NCBI RefSeq assembly: GCF_963676685.1
Contig: NC_092356.1
Location: 46,153,601 to 46,217,600, forward strand
Direction of reading: 5' to 3'
Origin: Mytilus edulis
Taxonomy: Eukaryota; Mollusca; Bivalvia; Mytilida; Mytilidae
DNA length: 64,000 bases
Shown here piece after piece: positions 57,760 to 64,000 of the stretch. Each line of letters begins with the position of its first letter. Within the stretch, counting starts at the first letter, position 1. The position numbers and the translations under genes are program-made. A model generated the notes under the pieces. It was not told where the DNA came from, searched no databases, and worked only from the letters and a program-made list of their open reading frames with translations.

Positions 57760-58210
57760 TGATAAAGGGGAATGGATGGTCCTTTCTGATGGGTGTAAAA
57801 TTTATACATCTTAGGGGTGAAATTTGGGTTTTTTGCATCTGACAGGTACACTTATACGCAACAATTTCTAGGGTCTTGCAGCAGTAAATAATTAAAAATA
57901 ATTATATCTTAATTGTTACAAAAAGTACATATTTCAGATCTTAGGGGTGCTTTGGAATGTAGACAGTTTCGTATCATGCATTATCTGGTATTGTATTAAA
58001 AATTCTGATGGGTACAATCCTTGCAGTAAAAAATTCTGATAGGTCAATTTTTCCCATGAAAGCCCATCCACCCAATATGAACAGAAACTCTACATCTGAT
58101 AGGTCTTAATTTATAGATCTGATAGGTAGTTTTTCATGATGTTTTTTTCTGATAAGTATGAAAAAAAATCTCCTCATCCATCCCCACCTGTCAGAAATTA
58201 ACTTGAATGG
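57760..58210 (+). repeat. Stretch rich in TCTGATAGGT/TCTGATGGGT motifs
   Basis: TCTGATGGGT or TCTGATAGGT occurs at about 57784, 57836 (CATCTGACAGGT), 57999, 58031, 58092 and 58119, each near a T-rich tract. GGCCATTCCAGTTAATATCT at 57741 and its reverse-complement-like AATTAACTTGAATGGCCC at about 58195 bound the region, suggesting a non-autonomous element of about 470 bp with inverted ends. Confidence 0.6.
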
Positions 58211-58489
58211 CCCAATATATGTACAAAAACATGAACAACGTTCGTTCTTATTAATATAGTAAATTGCAATTTTAGCTGTACTCCCCTTTCATTATTTGAA
58301 TTTCCAAGCTATAATGTGTATTATTCCTGTTCCTTGGTTTATGCTGTTCGTTCTCAAGTCCAGCAAAAAAAAGGCTTCAATTTGTACATTTTCTTTTGTT
58401 ACCTCTTTTTACATCGGACATCGGACTTCTCTTGAACTGAATTTTACAGTGCGTATTGTTATGCGTTTACTTTTCTATATTGGCTAGAG

Positions 58490-58795
58490 GTATAGGGAGA
58501 GGGTTGAGATCTCAAAAACAAGTTTAACCCCATCGCATTTTTGGCCTGTCCCAAGTCAGGAGCCTCTGGCCTTTGTTAGTCTTGTATCGTTTTTAATTTA
58601 AGTTTCTTGTGTATAATTTGGGGTTTAGTGTTACGTCCTTTATCACTGAACTAGTATATATATTTGTTTAGGGGCCAGCTGAAGGACGCCTCTGGGTGCG
58701 GACATTTCTCGCGGCATTGAAGACATATGTGTGACCTGCTGCTGTTCTATGGTCGGGTTGTTGTCTCTTAAACACATTCCATTCTCAATTTTATT
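58490..58795 (+). repeat. Dispersed repeat copy (GTCAGGAGCCTCTGG family)
   Basis: GGGAGAGGGTTGAGATCTCA, GTCCCAAGTCAGGAGCCTCT, GGGGCCAGCTGAAGGACGCC and GGTCGGGTTGTTGTCTCTTA in family order. Best copy in the window. Confidence 0.75.
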
Positions 58796-58963
58796 CAGAT
58801 TCTACCGGACATTACATTTGTTTTAAACATATGGTGATCCTGGATATTGAAAAGATTTAGTAAACAATTAAAAGCATTTTCCGTATGTACATGAGAAATC
58901 GCAATCTTTTTGCCGTCTAATTTTTGACAAATAGCAAAGAAAATGGTTTTTTGTTACATGTAC

Positions 58964-59068
58964 CTGTTTGACAATTACTTCCAGCATATCCAATCTGACA
59001 TTGACAATAATAATCAGTCTCTCCGTTGTAACATGCGCCACGTCCATTACAAGGATCTGGACTACAAT
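58964..59068 (-). CDS. EGF-like exon (phase 1-1, 105 bases)
   Basis: Acceptor ATGAAG and donor GTACATG border an open 35-residue module: DCSPDPCNGRGAC, YNGETDYYCQCQIGYAGSNC. It has six cysteines with normal EGF spacing, including the aromatic residue and G-Y/F-x-G of the last loop. Unlike the 0-7 kb exons it has the longer third loop and the SPDPCNG start. It is probably adjacent, in the same gene, to 60948-61052, with which it shares DCSPDPCNG. Extracellular repeat by family knowledge. Confidence 0.85.
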
Positions 59069-59069
59069 C

Positions 59070-60940
59070 TTCATAAAAGAAGGTATAAAAATAAATGTTC
59101 ACACGTTTAATAATTTCTTCAACTATTATTTAATGTCCAAAGTGTCTTGTTATATAAAGCGCTACAACAAAATTATATTACTAGCGTTCTGAAAAAAACA
59201 TATATCAGTGTATTATTCTATCGAAATCACAAGCTATTTTAATGATATTTGTTCAATAAATTGTAATATTCTTAACCCACACTTCAGAAAAATGCATCAA
59301 AATATAAAACATAACGATATAAAATCAATGTCCTGGATTTATGTGTTTAAACATCAATTCAACCAATCAGCATAGAGAACATTTCTACATGTTGCTCTTC
59401 TCAGATAATAGGTATTCGTTTTTAATTTCAGATTCTTTTTCACAAATTCACAAGAAAGATACTTTACTGAATAAACTGTATATTTGGATCATTTGAAGAA
59501 CTTATTTTCTTGTTAATCAATTTGAAGTAAAAATTAAGGGTAGATGTAGCATAAACATAATTAAATCTGTCAGAAAATCAGAGTGCCGTTTTTCGATAGT
59601 TTCAGAAACATTGAGATGCTAGTAATTTATATAATAACGGTGCTTTTGAACCTAATGAACCTTAAATTTCAACTTTAGTAATTTGTTTTAGAAGAACATA
59701 TATTCCTGATTCGAGCATCATTGGAGAGATACAAGTGCGCATCTAGTGCAGTAAAATTGTGGTAAGTTAATGTTATGACAGCTTATACGATTCATCGAAT
59801 AAGAGGTTTGCTAAATATTGGCTCACTTTTAAATAAGTATTTACGATCTTAAATCAAACTACCAGTACAGTTCATCTTAATGTACTTTACATTTGGATTC
59901 CTGCGAGATAAACAAATGTTTTTCACTGTTCGAATAATAAACTAATTCACAAAATAAAAATCGAATCCCTTGTTTCTGAACTATTGGTTAGTACAAAAGA
60001 CGATTTGACATAATTGCGAATGAGACCAGTCTCTACCAGATATCACAATACGTAAACGTTCACAGTTATAGGTAAATGTACGGCCTACAGTTAGTCGATC
60101 TTTGTTCATTTCAAGTGCCTAACCTATTTTTCGGAACATTGAACGAAACATTTGTGTTTTTTTTTCCTTTTGACAACGGAATTTTAGTATATCAACTATT
60201 CTTTGTGTTTGTTTTACATAGTTTATCTGTCACTATGAAAGACGAAAGGAGGCAGATATGCGATTAGCGTCATTGTTTGTACAAGTCAATTTACATTTTA
60301 TACAATCACAGAGGATATTTTGATAAAATTTTAATTGATTTGGACGTAAGATTAAATCTTTTTGTTTAATGAAAAAAAACCTTTCATAGACCAAATGGTA
60401 ATATTTTTATATGCAAAGAAATGCTCATGTTCAAATACAGTATTGATAGTCACTATTATTTCTCATTCAAGGCTATGTGCGATGGTAAATTCATTGTAAA
60501 ACAATATCTCTTTTGCTTCTTTATATAAGGTTTCGTCTTTTTTCTTCAATCCTTAACACACTTAAAGATTGAAAGATTAAAAAAAAGATGTAAATTATAC
60601 TCACGACTCACAGCTAGATAAAAAAATGAATTAAATGATAGATAAAAAGATAAGTTCAAAGAAAAATAGTATGTTTATTTGACGTTTGATTTATTACGTT
60701 TCGTATAAACAAATGTTGAATGAAATAATTTATACGGGATGATATTAATTGCAGATAATATGACCAAATTCACCTTTTCAAGTTATGATGATTGCTACAT
60801 AGAAGGATAACACAATGATATCTGTATGATATTTTTGTATTCAATAATTAAATGATCGTGGCTGTTATATACAAATCATTATTTTCCTAATCCATTTTTA
60901 TCAATTTCCATCTTGAACTTAAATAAGCATATATTTTAAC
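59070..60940. other. Probable intron between two EGF exons
   Basis: AT-rich, no supported open frame or recognised repeat. Length about 1.88 kb if the two EGF exons are consecutive. Confidence 0.5.
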
Positions 60941-60947
60941 TACTCAC

Positions 60948-61052
60948 GGGCAGCACATGTTTGTCCTGTATATCCTTGATGGCAGGAACATGTAAACCCG
61001 GTCTGTGTATTATGACAGATACCATTACCGTTACATGGATCAGGAGAACAAT
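60948..61052 (-). CDS. EGF-like exon (phase 1-1, 105 bases)
   Basis: Acceptor CTTTCAG and donor GTGAGT border an open module: DCSPDPCNGNGIC, HNTQTGFTCSCHQGYTGQTC. Six cysteines in EGF order. Same length, phase and start motif as 58964-59068, so the two arose by exon duplication. No calcium-binding signature. The rest of the gene must lie outside or in exons I did not detect. Confidence 0.87.
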
Positions 61053-61216
61053 CTGAAAGATGTCATACAAAAGGTTAAACACGTACATATTTAAACTAGA
61101 TAAATATAAGGTTTGGGAATTTGATATGTATGCCATATTCTGAATTTAAAACGTGTAACTTAATATTTCTTCTTTTATAATCATAATGATTTAACAAACA
61201 AATATATACAGTGTAA

Positions 61217-61518
61217 AAGAGGGACGAAAGATACCATGCAGAGGAACAGTCAAACTCATAAATCGAAAAAAAAACTGCCAACGCCATGGCTAAAAATGAA
61301 AAGGGTAAACAGACAAACAATAGTACACATGACACAAGATAGAAAACTAAAGAATAAGCAACACGAACCCCAACAAAAACTAGGAATGATCTCATGTGCT
61401 CCGTAAGGGTACGCAGATCCTGCTCCACATATGGCACCCGTCGTGTTGCTCATGTTATAACAAATCCGATAAATAGTCTAATTCGGTAGGCCACATTCAT
61501 GAAACGGAAGGGGATTGT
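61217..61518 (-). pseudogene. 3' end fragment of a Penelope-like element
   Basis: Matches the 3' untranslated part of the 44.2-kb element: GGGACGAAAGATACCATGCA, GCCATGGC, CAACACGAACCCCAACAAAA, GATCCTGCTCCACATATGGC, GTCTAATTCGGTAGGCCACA. It stops at GGGGATTGTA, before the coding end. A short-motif array begins about 60 bases further on. Confidence 0.8.
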
Positions 61519-61573
61519 ACACTACCAATAATTTACCTATACTTTTTTGGTACATTTCTACCCTCGTGCATAT

Positions 61574-62095
61574 CAGTACTGTTAGGAAAGACTGAAAACT
61601 TATAATGTTATACTTTCAATGAAATCAGTACTGATTTTGTCAGTACTGTTTCAGTACTGATTTTGACAGTACTGTTTTAGTACTGATTTTGACAGTACTG
61701 TTTTAGTACTGATTTTGTCAGTACTGTTTCAGTACTGATTTTGACAGTACTGTTTCAGTTCTGATTTTGTCAGTACTGTTTCAGTACTGATTTTGACAGT
61801 ACTGTTTTAGTACTGATTTTGACAGTACTGTTTTAGTACTGATTTTGTCAGTACTGTTTCAGTACTGATTTTGACAGTACTGTTTCAGTTCTGATTTTGA
61901 CAGTACTGTTTCAGTACTGATTTTGACAGTACTGTTTTAGTACTGATTTTGACAGTACTGTTTCAGTACTGATTTTGTCAGTACTGTTTCAGTACTGATG
62001 TTGACAGTACTGATTTTGACAGTACTGATTTCGTCAGTAATGATTCAGTACTGATTTCGTAAGTAGTGTTTCGTTACTAATTTCTTCAGTACTGT
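61574..62095 (+). repeat. Minisatellite of the CAGTACTG palindrome
   Basis: About 27 CAGTACTG octamers (a perfect palindrome) by eye, plus TAGTACTG and CAGTTCTG variants, alternate with ATTTTG and TTTC/TTTT spacers, giving a unit of about 26 bases such as CAGTACTGTTTTAGTACTGA. The 3' end decays from about 62030. No gene. Confidence 0.9.
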
Positions 62096-64000
62096 TTCAT
62101 TATAACACTTTTTAAATCAGACTGTATCTGTATAGTGATGCCTAGTTGTTTTGTATATTTGGGGTGGGTTAATTGTTCTCTTTGACACTTACCCCATTTC
62201 CATTTATTTTCTTTATCGTGACATGTTAATGTTTTCGTTATTTTTTTTTTTATTTCTCTGATTTTTGTTGTCCTGAAGTGGTTCAGCTTTAGATCCAGCT
62301 CTTCGACAGTTACTTTAGTTTTTTTTTTAAATATTCTGGCTTTATGTCATATTTATTGTCAGAATTGCATCTTGTGTGGTCTACAAGGTTTATGTTTTTA
62401 ATACTTATTAATACTTCTATTTGACAATACCATATTACATGTATTTATATCTTGCTTCAGTCAAATCAGAACATATTGAACATTGGAACTCGATATATTA
62501 CTTTTGAGAAGATGGGTGGATGGATTGATGTTATGTGATCCAGTGGCAAGTTAAGTGCAGGAAGAGGACATGATACTCAGATATAAATACAATGTAATTA
62601 ACATATTTTGTACAGAACTAGACCAATAATGCACTGAGCTCCTTTTTAACATGCTAGTTCACCACAAGGAGAGAATCTGCTATAAGACATGTCCCCCTAC
62701 ATGAACAGGTACCTTCAGACTGAACAGTGTATGTTTTTCTCCTTTTACTGTGAGCTGAGCGAATATTCAGAATACGACCACTTTTTTTAGTCTAACTTCT
62801 CATAAGTAAATTTCCAATCATATGCTCAATGTAAGATTTTTAATGGTTAAACACATTTATTGACAGATTTCTCTTTTTTTTTGTATACATTAATCATGCT
62901 GCAATTTCATTCACTTGTAATGAGTGTATTGTGAATAGTAACTTAAATACATGTATGCATAACTCTTGTACTCTTTCCTATAAAACTGCAGAGCGTATTT
63001 TACGAAAAGAATATATGAAATTTAGTGCTTCAATATTTAGGCATCCCGTTAACGGGGAGTTGAAAGGGTGAGAACTACATTACTCAGTATAGCATATTCA
63101 CATGAGGACTGATGACTTTCAGAAACTCTTGGTTTGTAGTTCCTCAGAAATCTCTGATTGATTTGAATCTTACAGACATACAAACAAAAGTACATTTTGT
63201 AAAATAAGCATAAAAATTTAAAGAAAGATTTCCAACAGACTGATAAATGTCTGACGGAGGTCATTTGGTACATAATTAACCTTTTTGATTTTTGAACATA
63301 TATGGTTTGCTTTTCAAAATTAATTTTTACTGACTGAATAAAACAAGCTGAAGAACTCAAATTTTTGTTCTATCTTCTTATCAACTGCAATAACTTCCAT
63401 TGAAATACAATAAACAGTAATCTTAAGAATGAACAGCATTAAAAAGTAAAAAAAAATGTTTTTCTCTCTCTAAATTTAATGGGTTTTTTTAATAACTGTT
63501 TCATAATTCTGCTTCAATGTTATTTTCCATTGCTCTTCCTATGCATGTGATATATATCTTTGCCAACTTGTTTCTGGAAAGGAAAAAGTGGATTATAACA
63601 TTTATCATTTTGTTAAAGTCCAATAATAAGATTAAACATAGGTCAACCATGACATAATGTGAATCAGTGTACATGCATTGCTAAAGGTGGTATAACGTTA
63701 ATTATACAAGGTTTATATTATACAGGGAGAAAAATGAAAGAAAAAAAAAGGAACAATGTTTGATTTACCTACTTGAAAACTGGCCTTGAAGTCATTAAAC
63801 TTTCGAGTCAGTTATTTACGCAAACTCCAAAATCAACAAATCAACCAATCAAAATGCTGGATTTCAATTTTCGACCACGATTTTTTTTCTCCGGGCACTG
63901 AGAAAATTTTGTATGACTTCATGGCCTGATCTTATACGATTTGGAGAAGAATTTTAGCGTCCCAAGTCTGGGTTCATGGCAAATATCCATGTTTTCAATA
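62096..64000. other. Stretch without a supported gene
   Basis: A tail of the dispersed repeat family (GGGTTAATTGTTCTCTTTGA and CCCCATTTCCATTTA) at about 62160-62205. Otherwise I see no gene; the minus frame at 63049-63360 has no recognised domain. Confidence 0.4.

Noticed and set aside
249-61052. One single EGF gene spanning the whole window
   Set aside because: A signal-peptide exon at 12.1-12.35 kb and the different type of EGF exon at 59-61 kb suggest at least two genes; not proven.
63049-63360. Minus-strand open frame of 103 residues
   Set aside because: No signal peptide, domain or splice context that I can support.

Overview
The window looks like non-coding-rich genomic DNA from a bivalve mollusc, most likely a mussel (Mytilus-like). 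The signs are high AT content, short exons with GT-AG borders in long introns, and many copies of dispersed repeats of the kind I associate with mussel genomes. I found nothing bacterial, organellar or viral-particle-like. Most lines of coding potential are either single exons or decayed mobile elements.

Host genes. (1) On the minus strand from about 12.4 kb leftwards there is a good candidate for the 5' part of a secreted EGF-repeat protein. A signal-peptide exon (12117-12352) is followed by a possible small exon (11692-11722 or so) and then symmetric phase 1-1 EGF exons of 99 or 105 bases (7009-6905, 5978-5880, 5468-5370, 3321-3217, 2376-2278, 1739-1641, 347-249). The exons at 1.6-3.6 kb and 5.3-7.3 kb are two copies of one duplicated block. 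Each copy also carries one decayed EGF exon. (2) At 58.9-61.1 kb, also minus, two 105-base EGF exons belong to a second EGF-repeat gene, or to a distant part of a related one. (3) At 48.9-49.5 kb, minus, two consecutive exons encode part of a cysteine-containing protein I cannot name. Weaker exon candidates lie at 10.7, 37.6 and 47.4 kb.

Mobile DNA dominates the rest. The centrepiece is a 5.7-kb tyrosine-recombinase retrotransposon of the Ngaro/PAT type (49948-55668). It has A1 - gag - RT/RNase H - B1 - A2 - B2 split direct repeats, an intact recombinase with its catalytic residues, a damaged reverse transcriptase, a hairpin element lodged in gag, and an unusual array of about 30-base units between pol and the recombinase. 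A Penelope-like element (44.2-46.4 kb, minus) is split by a 1.14-kb insertion with a clear ATTTA target duplication, and 3' fragments of the same family recur at 0.75-1.15, 4.55-5.0 and 61.2-61.5 kb. BEL/Pao gag and LINE ORF2 fragments sit inside a 3.3-kb element with 43-base terminal inverted repeats (27337-30604). A decayed protein of an orphan transposon family common in marine invertebrates lies within diverged long inverted repeats (33181-36839).

DNA transposons and non-autonomous elements: two related elements with TWA target duplications (14516-15508 and 24467-26525), a TTAA-flanked piggyBac-type MITE (17671-17965) nested in another repeat, a 474-bp element with 20-base inverted ends (21197-21670), a foldback element with 173-base arms made of palindromes (41337-42682), and a tRNA-headed SINE (about 39086-39356) next to a large palindrome. 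Arrays stand out at 53.36-53.79 kb (GCCGCTTGGC core) and 61.57-62.1 kb (CAGTACTG palindrome). An 851-bp near-identical tandem duplication spans 8871-10572.

All exon borders and family names are read by eye. No alignment or database search was run.
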